From Rhizobium tropici CIAT 899 (GTDB lineage: Bacteria; Pseudomonadota; Alphaproteobacteria; Rhizobiales; Rhizobiaceae), in assembly GCF_000330885.1 (NCBI RefSeq), contig NC_020059.1:299001-363000 (forward strand): a stretch of DNA of 64,000 nucleotides, read 5' to 3'. Below the pieces are notes generated by a model. It searched no databases. It was not told the origin of the DNA and saw only the letters and a program-made list of their open reading frames with translations. Within the stretch, counting starts at the first letter, position 1. Every line of letters starts with the position of its first letter. The position numbers and the translations under genes are program-made. Of this stretch, positions 32,434 through 40,705 are shown one piece after another.

Positions 32434-34253
32434 TCGTCCCCCATCTTCAGCGCGGCAATGAACGCTTCCTGCGGGATTTCGACCTTGCCGAACTGCCGCA
32501 TGCGCTTCTTGCCTTCCTTCTGCTTGTCGAGCAGCTTGCGCTTGCGGGTGGCGTCGCCGCCGTAGCACTTGGCGGTCACGTCCTTGCGCAGCGCCTTCAC
32601 CGTCTCGCGAGCGATGATGCGCCCGCCGATGGCGGCCTGGATCGGGATCTGGAACATGTGCTGCGGGATCAGGTCCTTCAGCTTCTCGCACATGACGCGG
32701 CCGCGCTTTTCGGCAGCGGAGCGATGCACGAGCATGGAGAGCGCGTCCACCGGCTCGGCATTGACGAGGATCGACATCTTGACGAGATCGCTTTCGCGAT
32801 AGTCGGTCAGGCTGTAGTCGAAGGAGGCATAGCCCTTCGAAATCGACTTCAGGCGGTCGTAGAAGTCGAAGACGACTTCGTTGAGCGGCAGGTCGTAGGT
32901 GATCATGGCGCGGTTGCCGACATAGGTCAGCTCGGTCTGGATGCCACGGCGGTCCTGGCAGAGCTTCAGGATCGAGCCGAGATAATCGTCCGGCGTCAGG
33001 ATCGTCGCCTTGATCCATGGCTCGCGGAATTCCGAAATCTTGACCACGTCGGGCATGTCGGCCGGATTGTGCAGCTCGATCTCGGTGCCGTCGGTCATGG
33101 TGAGCTGATAGACGACGGAAGGTGCCGTCGCGATCAGGTCGAGGTTGAATTCGCGCTCCAGGCGCTCCTGGATGATTTCCAGATGCAGCAGGCCGAGGAA
33201 GCCGCAGCGGAAACCGAAGCCGAGGGCGGCGGACGATTCCATCTCGAAGGAGAAGCTGGCGTCGTTGAGGCGCAGCTTGCCCATGGCCGAGCGCAGGTCT
33301 TCGAAATCGGCGGCATCGACAGGGAAGAGGCCGCAGAACACGACCGGCTGGGCCGGCTTGAACCCGGGGAGGGCCTCGGCAGTCGGACGCTTGTCCTCGG
33401 TGATGGTATCGCCGACGCGCGTATCGGCCACTTCCTTGATCGAGGCGGTAATGAAGCCGATCTCGCCGGGGCCGAGGCTGTCGACGGCGACCATCTTCGG
33501 CGTGAGGACGCCGACGCGCTCGATCTGGTACTTGGCGTCCGTGCCCATCATGCGGATGGTCTGGCCCTTGGTCAGCGTGCCGTCGATGATGCGCACGAGA
33601 ACCATGACGCCGAGATAGGTGTCGTACCAGCTGTCGACCAGCAGCGCCTTCAGCGGCGCCTTTTCGCCGCCCGCGCTCTTCGGCGCCGGCAGCTTGTTGA
33701 CGATGGCTTCCAGCACGTCGGGAATGCCGAGGCCGGTCTTTGCCGAAATCAGCACGGCGTCCGATGCGTCGATGCCGATCACTTCCTCGATCTGATCCTT
33801 GATGCGGTCGGGTTCGGCGGCCGGAAGGTCGATCTTGTTGAGGACGGTGACGAGCTCGTGATTGTTGTCGATCGCCTGATAGACGTTGGCGAGCGTCTGC
33901 GCTTCCACACCCTGAGAGGCATCGACGACAAGCAGCGAGCCCTCGCAGGCCGACAGCGAGCGCGAGACTTCATAGGCGAAGTCGACATGTCCGGGCGTGT
34001 CGATCAGATTGAGGATATAGGTTTCGCCATTGTTGGCCTTGTAGTGCAGGCGCACCGTCTGGGCCTTGATGGTGATGCCGCGCTCGCGCTCGATCTCCAT
34101 ATTGTCCAGTACCTGCTCCGACATCTCGCGTTCGGCAAGGCCGCCCGTCGTCTGGATCAGGCGATCGGCCAGCGTCGATTTGCCGTGGTCGATATGGGCC
34201 ACGATCGAGAAGTTGCGGATATGCGAAAGCGGAGTGGTGGAATTGGTGCTCAT
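32430..34253 (-). CDS. lepA: Elongation factor 4 (LepA)
   Basis: A 607-residue translational GTPase that back-translocates ribosomes and helps ribosome assembly and stress tolerance. G motifs: AHIDHGKST (G1), DTPGHVDF (G3) and LNKIDLP (G4). The unique LepA C-terminal domain is present to the end ([20 protein letters not shown]). Two ATGs lie three codons apart and the downstream one fits family N-termini ([16 protein letters not shown]). Its stop overlaps the CcdA-like ORF. The gene is divergent from the XRE-cupin regulator. Confidence 0.98.
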   Translation of the reverse strand: MSTNSTTPLSHIRNFSIVAHIDHGKSTLADRLIQTTGGLAEREMSEQVLDNMEIERERGITIKAQTVRLHYKANNGETYILNLIDTPGHVDFAYEVSRSLSACEGSLLVVDASQGVEAQTLANVYQAIDNNHELVTVLNKIDLPAAEPDRIKDQIEEVIGIDASDAVLISAKTGLGIPDVLEAIVNKLPAPKSAGGEKAPLKALLVDSWYDTYLGVMVLVRIIDGTLTKGQTIRMMGTDAKYQIERVGVLTPKMVAVDSLGPGEIGFITASIKEVADTRVGDTITEDKRPTAEALPGFKPAQPVVFCGLFPVDAADFEDLRSAMGKLRLNDASFSFEMESSAALGFGFRCGFLGLLHLEIIQERLEREFNLDLIATAPSVVYQLTMTDGTEIELHNPADMPDVVKISEFREPWIKATILTPDDYLGSILKLCQDRRGIQTELTYVGNRAMITYDLPLNEVVFDFYDRLKSISKGYASFDYSLTDYRESDLVKMSILVNAEPVDALSMLVHRSAAEKRGRVMCEKLKDLIPQHMFQIPIQAAIGGRIIARETVKALRKDVTAKCYGGDATRKRKLLDKQKEGKKRMRQFGKVEIPQEAFIAALKMGDE

Positions 34254-34372
34254 GCGCGCCATATAGCAGCGCCGCCCCGCGCCGCAAAGCGGAAAAGCGG
34301 GGTTTTGGCGGCTATCTTCACGTTATATTAGCCTTTTCCGCCCCGCCGCCGACACGTGTAGAAGCGCTCTTG

Positions 34373-34411
34373 ATTCCATTATGAGATCGTGTATTTCTCA
34401 TATAGTGGAAT
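34373..34411. promoter_or_regulatory. Candidate autoregulatory operator of the XRE-cupin regulator
   Basis: A large imperfect palindrome: ATTCCATTATGAGA (34373-34386) and TCTCATATAGTGGAAT (34396-34411) are inverted copies with one two-base insertion. It ends 21 bases before the regulator's ATG and lies in the shared promoter region with lepA. XRE-cupin regulators such as PuuR and SutR bind comparable ATAGTG-type sites, so self-repression is plausible. Confidence 0.5.
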
Positions 34412-34432
34412 TTCGAGTGAGAGACACAGAGA

Positions 34433-35005
34433 ATGGCGGTTGATGATCTGGAAATGGCGATTGGCGCGCGCATCAAGGAGCTGCGCATCGCCCGTGGCCT
34501 GACGCTGGAGGAGCTCGCCAATGCCTCGGCCGTCAGCCGCGCCATGATCTCGCGCATCGAGCGGGCGGAGGCGAGCCCGACGGCCTCGCTGCTGTCGCGG
34601 CTTTGCGCAGCGCTTGGCCTTTCGCTCTCGGCCTTCTTTGCCGAGGAAGACGAGGAGGTGTCGCCGCTTTCCCGCCATGCGCAGCAGGCGATCTGGCGCG
34701 ACCCCGGAACCGGCTATGTCAGACGCGCCGTCTCGCCGCCGGCAACGGGTTCGAAGGTCGATGTTGTCGAGGTCATCTTCCCCGCCGGCGCGTCCGTCAT
34801 CTTCCCGCCGAATGCCGCAAGCGCCGAGATGACCCAACATGTCTGGCTGTTCGAGGGCGAGATGGAGGTGACGCATCGCGATGTCGCCCATCATCTCATG
34901 CCCGGCGATTGTCTCTTCATGGGCGTCGGCGACGGCCACGCCTTCCACAATCCCGGCGAGGTGCCGGCGCGCTACAGCGTCATCCTCGATCGCGGCCGTT
35001 TATAA
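34433..35005 (+). CDS. XRE family regulator with C-terminal cupin domain
   Basis: A 190-residue protein. Residues 10-65 are a lambda-repressor-type helix-turn-helix (RIKELRIARGLTLEELANAS, then SRAMISRIERAEASP). Residues about 110-185 form a small cupin barrel (HVWLFEGEMEVTHRD, GDCLFMGVGDGHAFHNPGE) that binds a small effector. The group includes PuuR and SutR. A GNAT gene follows after 17 bases in the same direction, so the pair is probably one operon and the regulator likely controls it. Confidence 0.9.
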   Translation: MAVDDLEMAIGARIKELRIARGLTLEELANASAVSRAMISRIERAEASPTASLLSRLCAALGLSLSAFFAEEDEEVSPLSRHAQQAIWRDPGTGYVRRAVSPPATGSKVDVVEVIFPAGASVIFPPNAASAEMTQHVWLFEGEMEVTHRDVAHHLMPGDCLFMGVGDGHAFHNPGEVPARYSVILDRGRL

Positions 35006-35022
35006 CACCCAAGGATCTCTTC

Positions 35023-35544
35023 ATGCCTGATATTCGTCTTCTCTCCGCCGCCGAGGCTCGTGCTGCTCTGCCGGATCTTTGCGATGTGCTCGCCGATTGC
35101 GTCAACGGCGGCGCTTCCGTCGGCTTCATGCAGCCTTATGGGGCAGCCGACGCATTGCCGTACTGGCAGGGCGTGGCCGATAGCGTCGAAAGTGGCGCGA
35201 CACTGCTTTTCGCCGTCGCAATTGAGAGCAGGGTGGTCGGAACGGTGCAGGTGGGCGCTGCACAGATGCCGAACCAGCCGCATCGTGGCGATCTCAAAAA
35301 ACTGCTGGTGCACCGCTCTGCGCGAGGCAAGGGGCTTGCTCGGCTGTTGATGGAAGCCGCTGAGCGCGAAGCCGCGCGTATCGGCAAGACCTTGCTGGTG
35401 CTCGACACGGCGACGGGCAGCGACGCCGAAGCCATCTACCCCCGCCTCGGCTGGGAGCGCGTCGGCGTCATCCCCGATTACGCCTTGTGGCCGCAGGGCG
35501 GGTTCTGCGACACGACCATCTTCTACAAGCGGATTTCCCTGTGA
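35023..35544 (+). CDS. GNAT family N-acetyltransferase
   Basis: A 173-residue acetyl-CoA-dependent acetyltransferase. The acetyl-CoA loop (motif A) is in KLLVHRSARGKGLARLLMEAAE at about residues 92-110, and a C-terminal LGWERVGVIPDYALWPQG strand completes the fold. AAGGATC lies before the ATG. It is directly behind the XRE-cupin gene. The substrate is not identifiable; an amine is possible given the acetylpolyamine hydrolase nearby, but the HAD gene lies between them. Confidence 0.88.
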   Translation: MPDIRLLSAAEARAALPDLCDVLADCVNGGASVGFMQPYGAADALPYWQGVADSVESGATLLFAVAIESRVVGTVQVGAAQMPNQPHRGDLKKLLVHRSARGKGLARLLMEAAEREAARIGKTLLVLDTATGSDAEAIYPRLGWERVGVIPDYALWPQGGFCDTTIFYKRISL

Positions 35545-35546
35545 TT

Positions 35547-36152
35547 TCAGCGCGAAAAGGCCGCGAGCGCATCTTCCAGCTTCGAGCCTGGCGCCCAATG
35601 CATTGCTTTCCAGCCGAATTGCCGGGCGGCTTCGATATTAGCGGGATAATCGTCGATGAAGGCGATGTCGCCGGGCGCGATGCCGACGCGCTCGGTCGCC
35701 AGCCGGAAGAACTCCGGCGCCGGCTTCTGGTAACCCAGCATCGCGGAATAGAAAATGCCGTCGAAATAGTCGGAAAGCCTGAGATTCTCCATCAGATAGG
35801 CGGCGCGCATATGCTCCTGATTGGTAGCGAGGAACATCCTCGTTCCGCCGGCCCTCAGTGCGGCGAGGTCCTCGAGCAGGCCGTGGTCCAGGCGGGAGTC
35901 ATTCTCGAACCAGTAGTCGATTAGGGTTCGGGCGCTAACGTGGGGCGCAATCTTCCCGAGAACCTCCGCAAGCCTCGGCTCAAGCCCGTCGCGGCCAGTG
36001 ACGATGTCAGGCCAACAGGTTTTGAAGAATGCCTCTTGCAGCGCCTCGAGCCGCAAGCCCAGATCGCGTTCCAGATAGGTGAACAACGGCAGTCCGTCAC
36101 CCGGGCGGCCATGCACCAGCACGCCGTCGACATCGACCATCAGGAGTTTCAT
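35547..36152 (-). CDS. HAD superfamily hydrolase
   Basis: A 201-residue cytoplasmic HAD phosphatase. Motif I is VDVDGVLVHG with the nucleophile Asp at residue 6; motif II is FLATNQEHMRA; motif III a Lys in GYQKPAPEFF; motif IV the pair IDDYPANIEAARQFGWKA. A small helical cap lies between motifs I and II. The start MKLLMVDVDGV is chosen because the fold begins there; a start 19 codons upstream is in frame. It is convergent with the GNAT gene with a two-base gap. Confidence 0.9.
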   Translation of the reverse strand: MKLLMVDVDGVLVHGRPGDGLPLFTYLERDLGLRLEALQEAFFKTCWPDIVTGRDGLEPRLAEVLGKIAPHVSARTLIDYWFENDSRLDHGLLEDLAALRAGGTRMFLATNQEHMRAAYLMENLRLSDYFDGIFYSAMLGYQKPAPEFFRLATERVGIAPGDIAFIDDYPANIEAARQFGWKAMHWAPGSKLEDALAAFSR

Positions 36153-36300
36153 GCCGCCGCCGCCAATTCCTCGAACGTCGGCGGAAGGTGCAGTTGTTTG
36201 CAGCAGCATTCAAGGCCATATCCTGCTCTTTTTTCCGCGGCGCGATGCATGTAAGCCTTCGTGTCATCAGCAGAACAATGCCGGCGATGGAGGAGGGACG

Positions 36301-37326
36301 ATGCGCGTCATTTATTCGGAGGATCACAAGCTGAGGGATGCCAAGACCGAGCTGCATGATGGCCAGCTCGTCACGCCCTTCGAAGCACCCTTCCGCGCCG
36401 AATGGATCCTCGCCGCCGTAAAAGAAGCCGGCTTTAACGATGTCGTCGCGCCTGAAGCCCATGGGCTGGAAACGGCGCGCAAGGTCCATGATCCCGCTTA
36501 TCTCGATTTTCTCGGCGTGGTCTGGGAGCGCTGGGTTGCCGCCGGCTACAAGGGCGAAGCGATCGCCAACTCCTTTCCCGTCAGGCGCACCAGCCAGCGC
36601 GTGCCTGACAATATCGTCGGAATGATCGGCCACTATGCCAATGCTGCCGATACCTCGATCACCAAAGGTTCCTATGAGGCGGCGATCGCATCGATGCGTT
36701 GTGCCCTGACCGGTGCCGACTGGCTTCACGCCGGCAACCGCTTCGCCTTCGCGCTCTGCCGCCCGCCCGGACATCACGCCGGCATCGACCTCTTTGGCGG
36801 CTATTGCTTCATCAACAATGCCGGCGTCGCCGCTCAGCGCCTGCGTGATCATGGCGCGGCCAAGGTTGCAGTGCTCGATGTCGATTTCCATCACGGCAAC
36901 GGCACGCAGGACATATTCTACCGGCGTGGCGATGTTTTCACGGCGTCGCTCCATGGCGATCCCATCCATGCCTTTCCCTATTTCCTCGGCCATGCTGACG
37001 AGAAGGGTGAGGGCAATGGGTTGGGCGCCAACCGCAATTACCCCATGCCGCGCGGCACGCCATGGGAAGTCTGGTCGGCGGCACTCGATGATGCGCTTGC
37101 CCGCATCAAGCTATTCGGCGCGGAGGCGATCGTGCTCTCGCTCGGCGTCGATACGTTCGAGCGCGATCCGATTTCCTTCTTCAAGCTGACCTCGCAGGAT
37201 TTCGTCCGCATGGGTGAGCGCATCGCGGCCGCCGGGCTGCCCGTCCTCGTCTGCATGGAGGGCGGTTATGGCGTGCCCGAAATCGGCCTCAACGTTGCAA
37301 ATGTGCTGAAGGGTCTCGAGGCTTGA
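36301..37326 (+). CDS. Acetylpolyamine amidohydrolase (histone-deacetylase family)
   Basis: A 341-residue zinc deacetylase, exactly the usual length of bacterial acetylpolyamine amidohydrolases. Visible residues: RPPGHHAG (the tandem His), VDFHHGNGTQDIFY (zinc Asp and His), the second zinc Asp in SLGVDTFERDP, and GGYG near the C-terminus. These enzymes remove acetyl groups from acetylputrescine, acetylcadaverine and acetylspermidine. GGAGGAGGG precedes the ATG. It is a single gene; a role in polyamine recycling is inferred from the family. Confidence 0.9.
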   Translation: MRVIYSEDHKLRDAKTELHDGQLVTPFEAPFRAEWILAAVKEAGFNDVVAPEAHGLETARKVHDPAYLDFLGVVWERWVAAGYKGEAIANSFPVRRTSQRVPDNIVGMIGHYANAADTSITKGSYEAAIASMRCALTGADWLHAGNRFAFALCRPPGHHAGIDLFGGYCFINNAGVAAQRLRDHGAAKVAVLDVDFHHGNGTQDIFYRRGDVFTASLHGDPIHAFPYFLGHADEKGEGNGLGANRNYPMPRGTPWEVWSAALDDALARIKLFGAEAIVLSLGVDTFERDPISFFKLTSQDFVRMGERIAAAGLPVLVCMEGGYGVPEIGLNVANVLKGLEA

Positions 37327-37423
37327 GAGATGCTTGCATCAAACTGCCTGATTGCAGGATGAAAAGTTTGAATTTGTCAGCATAAGTCTAAGCTTCTAAA
37401 AGCCTCGCCGGATGGGAGAGGTT

Positions 37424-38338
37424 ATGGAACAGAAGCTTGTCGAGAGTGGCACGGATGGCGGCGCGGCCTTGATGCCGCATCCGGACGTTGCGCCATCGAC
37501 CGGTGGCATTGCCGCCGGCGTGCTGATGTGCGTCATGTCCATGTCGTCAATCCAGTTCGGCTCGGCACTGTCCTCCCCGATCATCAATGCCTACGGGCCG
37601 GCGGGCGCGACCTGGCTGCGGCTCGTCTTCGCCTCCATCGCGCTGGCAATCATCGTCCGGCCCAAGATCATGAGCTACAGCCGCTCGCAATGGCTCGGCG
37701 TGCTGGCGCTCGGCACCGTATCGGCGTTGATGACGACCTCCTTCTTTTCGGCAATTGCGCGCATTCCCTTGGGCCTTGCCGTCGCTATCGAATTTCTCGG
37801 GCCGTTGCTGGTCGCGACCCTCAGCTTCGGGCTCAGCCGCCAGCTTCTCTGGCCGATCCTTGCGGCAATCGGCGTTCTGCTACTGGCCTATGATGGCGAA
37901 GAGTGGGTCGGCAATCTTCCCGGCATCCTCTTTGCCATCGGCGCCGGAGTGGGATGGGCCTGCTATATTCTTTTGACGAAGAAGGTCGGTAATGCCTTTC
38001 AGGGCCTCGAGGGCCTTTCCATGTCGCTCCTGGTCGCCGCAGTCGTCTCGACACCCTTCGGCTATGCCTCTGCGGTCCCCAATCTGACGGCCTTCGGTCT
38101 TCTTGAAATAGCCGGCCTGGCGTTGCTCGTGCCGCTCCTTCCCTATGTGCTGGAAATGGTAGCGCTCAAGCGCATGCCTACATCTTCCTTCGGCATCCTC
38201 ATGAGCCTGGAGCCCGCCATGGGCGCCGTTGCCGGTTTTCTCATTCTGTCACAACCGATGACACCGTCACAGATGTTCGGCACGGCGCTTGTTGTTGCAG
38301 CCAGTGTCGGAGCGACGATTTTCGCGGCGAAAGGCTAA
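37424..38338 (+). CDS. EamA/RhtA-type exporter (drug/metabolite transporter)
   Basis: A 304-residue inner-membrane protein with ten membrane segments arranged as two EamA repeats. The RhtA-like features are a start of the first repeat with SIQFGSALSSPIINAYGPAGATWLRL and the central FFSAIARIPLGLAVAIEFLGPL, as in threonine/homoserine exporters. ATG 37424 has GGGAGAGG just before it; ATG 37412 in frame does not. An amino-acid or metabolite exporter, substrate unproven. Confidence 0.88.
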   Translation: MEQKLVESGTDGGAALMPHPDVAPSTGGIAAGVLMCVMSMSSIQFGSALSSPIINAYGPAGATWLRLVFASIALAIIVRPKIMSYSRSQWLGVLALGTVSALMTTSFFSAIARIPLGLAVAIEFLGPLLVATLSFGLSRQLLWPILAAIGVLLLAYDGEEWVGNLPGILFAIGAGVGWACYILLTKKVGNAFQGLEGLSMSLLVAAVVSTPFGYASAVPNLTAFGLLEIAGLALLVPLLPYVLEMVALKRMPTSSFGILMSLEPAMGAVAGFLILSQPMTPSQMFGTALVVAASVGATIFAAKG

Positions 38339-38481
38339 GGCCGGGCGCATCCCGTTCTACTTGGCAAATGCTCCACGGAGAGCACGACGCTGGTACAGCT
38401 TCCGTTGATCGGATGACGATCTCTATCGGAGCAACGTTGCGGTCGCTGCCCTCGTCAAGTTCTGCACGTCAGCGATAGAGC

Positions 38482-38949
38482 TCAGATCGTCTTTCGCGTC
38501 GGATCGTCCAGCGCAGGATTATAGAAGAGCGAGAGCGTCAGGCTCTTGGCGATGCGTTCGGCTGTCGCCATGAACCAGGTTTTGGCCTCCGCCGAAGGGG
38601 CGATATCGGCAAGCGTTTCGGAGAAAAGCGCCAGCCACTCAGGAAAGAGATCGGCGCTCATTCCCCTAACGCCGAGATGCGCCTGCACCGGTTTGCCGCC
38701 ATAGGCGCCATTCTTGAAGGCGACGGAGGACCAGAAGCGTTTCATCTTCTCCATGTGATCCGGCCAGCGTCCGGCAAGGCGTTCGTCGAAGACCGGCCCG
38801 AGCCGGGGATGCGCCTGAATGCGCCCATAAAATGTATCGACCAGCCTGCCGATGAAGGCAGCATCGATGCCCATGCGCGCCATTTCCGCCTCGGCTTTCT
38901 CGCGAATGCCGGCGAGATGAGCTGCGCGGGCCTGTAGTTCTTGTTCCAT
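38482..38949 (-). CDS. Group III truncated haemoglobin
   Basis: A 155-residue 2/2 globin. The B-helix region is LVDTFYGRIQAHPRLGPVFDE and the proximal histidine lies in QAHLGV after FWSSVAFKNGAYGG. Group III proteins bind oxygen or nitric oxide tightly; physiological roles are unsettled. AGGAGG sits directly before ATG 38949, so the longer upstream frame is rejected. It is convergent with the EamA gene and divergent from mbfA, whose control region lies 200 bases away. No FNR-type box is evident. Confidence 0.88.
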   Translation of the reverse strand: MEQELQARAAHLAGIREKAEAEMARMGIDAAFIGRLVDTFYGRIQAHPRLGPVFDERLAGRWPDHMEKMKRFWSSVAFKNGAYGGKPVQAHLGVRGMSADLFPEWLALFSETLADIAPSAEAKTWFMATAERIAKSLTLSLFYNPALDDPTRKTI

Positions 38950-39120
38950 AATAGCCTCCTGGCTCGGGCTAGGCGTCGCCGCAAGTCGCATCCGTTTCCA
39001 TCTATGTAAGCAATTTGCCGGCTTGGCCAAGCGTCATCGGAATGTTGCGGCAATCTGTCAAACCATCTCGCGATAAACCGTGAATTCTTCGGCGCAGCCC
39101 AGACGACGACACATCTGCGC

Positions 39121-39149
39121 TTGACCAGCGCAATCCCTGACTTTAGATT
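39121..39149 (+). promoter_or_regulatory. Sigma70-type promoter of mbfA
   Basis: TTGACC (39121-39126), a 17-base spacer and TAGATT (39144-39149) form a good housekeeping promoter, predicting a start near 39156. The iron control element covers the end of the -10 and the start site. Confidence 0.6.
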
Positions 39150-39164
39150 TAGAATAATTCTAAA
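39148..39164. promoter_or_regulatory. Iron control element (Irr-type operator)
   Basis: TTTAGAATAATTCTAAA is a 17-base near-perfect palindrome matching the iron control element pattern TTTAGAAnnnTTCTAAA that Irr recognises in Rhizobiales. It overlaps the -10 and the predicted transcription start of mbfA, so Irr bound under low iron would block RNA polymerase. Confidence 0.8.
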
Positions 39165-39182
39165 GTTATGAGGCTTGCCCCG

Positions 39183-40166
39183 ATGCTGCTAGGTCTATTC
39201 CGCCCGTCCAAACGTCCTTTCACCTCGCTTTCCGAACAGGAGATCCTCGCGATCGCCATTGCGGCGGAAGAGGATGATTCCCGCATCTATCTTGCCTATG
39301 CCGATACGCTCCGTCCGCACTATCCCGAGTCCGCCAAGGTTTTCGAGGATATGGCCGAGGTCGAGGACAGCCATCGCAAGACGCTGATCGATATGCATCG
39401 CCGCCGCTTCGGCGAGCGTATCCCGCTGATCCGGCGCGAGCATGTGCATGGCTTTTACGAGCGCAAGCCGGATTGGCTGCGCAAGAACCTCTCGCTCGAT
39501 GCCATGCGCAACGAGGCCGAGGCGATGGAGCAGCAGGCCTATAATTTCTATGTCGAGGCGGCCAAGCAGGTCTCCGACGCCTCGACGCGCCAGCTTCTCG
39601 GCGATCTCGCGCTTGCCGAGCAGGGCCACGAAGACGTCGCCCGCATGCTGGGCGAGAAGCATACGCCGGAAGAGGTCAAGCACGAGGAGGATGCACAGGC
39701 ACGCCGGCAGTTCGTGCTGACCTACGTGCAGCCGGGTCTCGCCGGGCTGATGGACGGTTCCGTCTCGACGCTCGCACCAATCTTTGCGGCCGCCTTTGCC
39801 ACGCAGCAGACATGGCAGACCTTTCTTGTCGGCCTGTCGGCGTCGGTTGGCGCCGGCATTTCGATGGGTTTCACCGAGGCGGCCCATGACGACGGCAAGA
39901 TCTCCGGCCGCGGTTCGCCGATCAAGCGCGGCCTTGCCTGCGGCATCATGACAGCGCTTGGCGGCCTCGGGCACGCCTTGCCCTATCTCATTCCGCATTT
40001 CTGGACCGCGACGATCACCGCGGCCGTGGTTGTTTTCTTCGAACTCTGGGCCATCGCCTTCATTCAGAACAAGTATATGGAAACGCCGTTTCTGCGGGCT
40101 GCCTTCCAGGTTGTTCTCGGCGGCTCGCTTGTGCTGGGTGCCGGCATTCTGATCGGAAATGGGTGA
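39183..40166 (+). CDS. mbfA: Membrane-bound ferritin-like iron exporter MbfA
   Basis: A 327-residue protein that joins an N-terminal rubrerythrin/ferritin-like diiron domain (about residues 15-150; ligands in AAEEDDSRIY, MAEVEDSHRK and ALAEQGHED) to a C-terminal VIT1/CCC1-like membrane domain (about 190-327, with GLMDGSVSTLAPIFA and AHDDGKISGRGSP). MbfA in Bradyrhizobium and Agrobacterium exports iron and protects against iron and peroxide stress, repressed by Irr. ATG 39183 is chosen because GAGG lies 9 bases upstream within the predicted leader; ATG 39168 would have a 12-base leader and no ribosome binding site. Confidence 0.93.
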   Translation: MLLGLFRPSKRPFTSLSEQEILAIAIAAEEDDSRIYLAYADTLRPHYPESAKVFEDMAEVEDSHRKTLIDMHRRRFGERIPLIRREHVHGFYERKPDWLRKNLSLDAMRNEAEAMEQQAYNFYVEAAKQVSDASTRQLLGDLALAEQGHEDVARMLGEKHTPEEVKHEEDAQARRQFVLTYVQPGLAGLMDGSVSTLAPIFAAAFATQQTWQTFLVGLSASVGAGISMGFTEAAHDDGKISGRGSPIKRGLACGIMTALGGLGHALPYLIPHFWTATITAAVVVFFELWAIAFIQNKYMETPFLRAAFQVVLGGSLVLGAGILIGNG

Positions 40167-40186
40167 GACGCGTTCGGCATAGCCGA

Positions 40187-40211
40187 CGAAACGATCCGGT
40201 GAATCGTTTCG
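40187..40211. other. Perfect hairpin downstream of mbfA
   Basis: CGAAACGAT and ATCGTTTCG form a 9-base-pair stem around CCGGTGA, 21 bases after the mbfA stop. There is no T run, so it may be a message-stabilising palindrome rather than a terminator. Confidence 0.45.
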
Positions 40212-40397
40212 AGCGTCGAACGCCCTAAGCCCAAGCGAAGGGCCGGCGGTAAGGGGTGGACAATGTTTTGTCGCTCTCGGAAGGGCGAGGACATTCTCAG
40301 ATCACGAAATGTTAAAAGTCGGAACGCCTTCCACTGCCATCGGTTAGCAATATGAGGCCGCTCTTGGCCTCGTATGCAAACCAAAGGAGATGATCCA

Positions 40398-40586
40398 ATG
40401 GCAAACCAAGGTGGAACCCACGAGCAGCATGTGAAGGCTGGCCAACAGAGCCACAAGAACATGGACAACGACAATACCAGGAATGCTTCGTCCAGCGGCT
40501 CCCGCGAGCAGCACTCTGGCGGCTCGCGCGGCGGTACCCACGAGCAACACGTCAAGGCAGGCCAGCAGAGCCATAAAGACAGCTGA
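40398..40586 (+). CDS. KGG-type small stress protein with internal duplication, 62 residues
   Basis: A hydrophilic, glycine/His/Gln-rich protein related to the KGG/con-10 stress-induced group, likely disordered. The 16-residue unit GGTHEQHVKAGQQSHK occurs at residues 5-20 and again at 45-60 with no amino-acid change, joined by a Ser/Asn/Arg linker. The two DNA copies differ at nine third-codon positions. AAGGAG precedes the ATG. Such proteins are usually induced in stationary phase or by osmotic stress; that is family knowledge, not visible here. Confidence 0.8.
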   Translation: MANQGGTHEQHVKAGQQSHKNMDNDNTRNASSSGSREQHSGGSRGGTHEQHVKAGQQSHKDS

Positions 40587-40647
40587 CGTTCGTGGGGATG
40601 ACCAATTCGCCCTTGCACGAAAGTAAGGCGCGTTTTCATACATGATG

Positions 40648-40680
40648 AAAAAACGAAAGGCCGGTCCGAGGGGCCGGCCT
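40648..40680 (-). terminator. Terminator of the cysteine-peptidase gene
   Basis: On the minus strand AGGCCGG and CCGGCCT pair around a nine-base loop, followed by TTCGTTTTTTC. It lies 25 bases after the stop of the gene at 40706-41311 and may also stop transcripts from the KGG gene weakly. Confidence 0.7.
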
Positions 40681-40705
40681 ATCTGCGTTTAACAGTTTGG
40701 CTTTC

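Noticed and set aside
32406..34331. A 641-codon open frame on the plus strand, antisense to lepA
   Set aside because: It is a shadow of lepA's GC-rich codon pattern. It has no ribosome binding site, no known motif and His/Arg/Asp-rich composition typical of antisense frames.
39168..39182. ATG 39168 as the mbfA start
   Set aside because: It is three bases from the iron control element, about 12 bases from the predicted transcript start, and has no room for a ribosome binding site.
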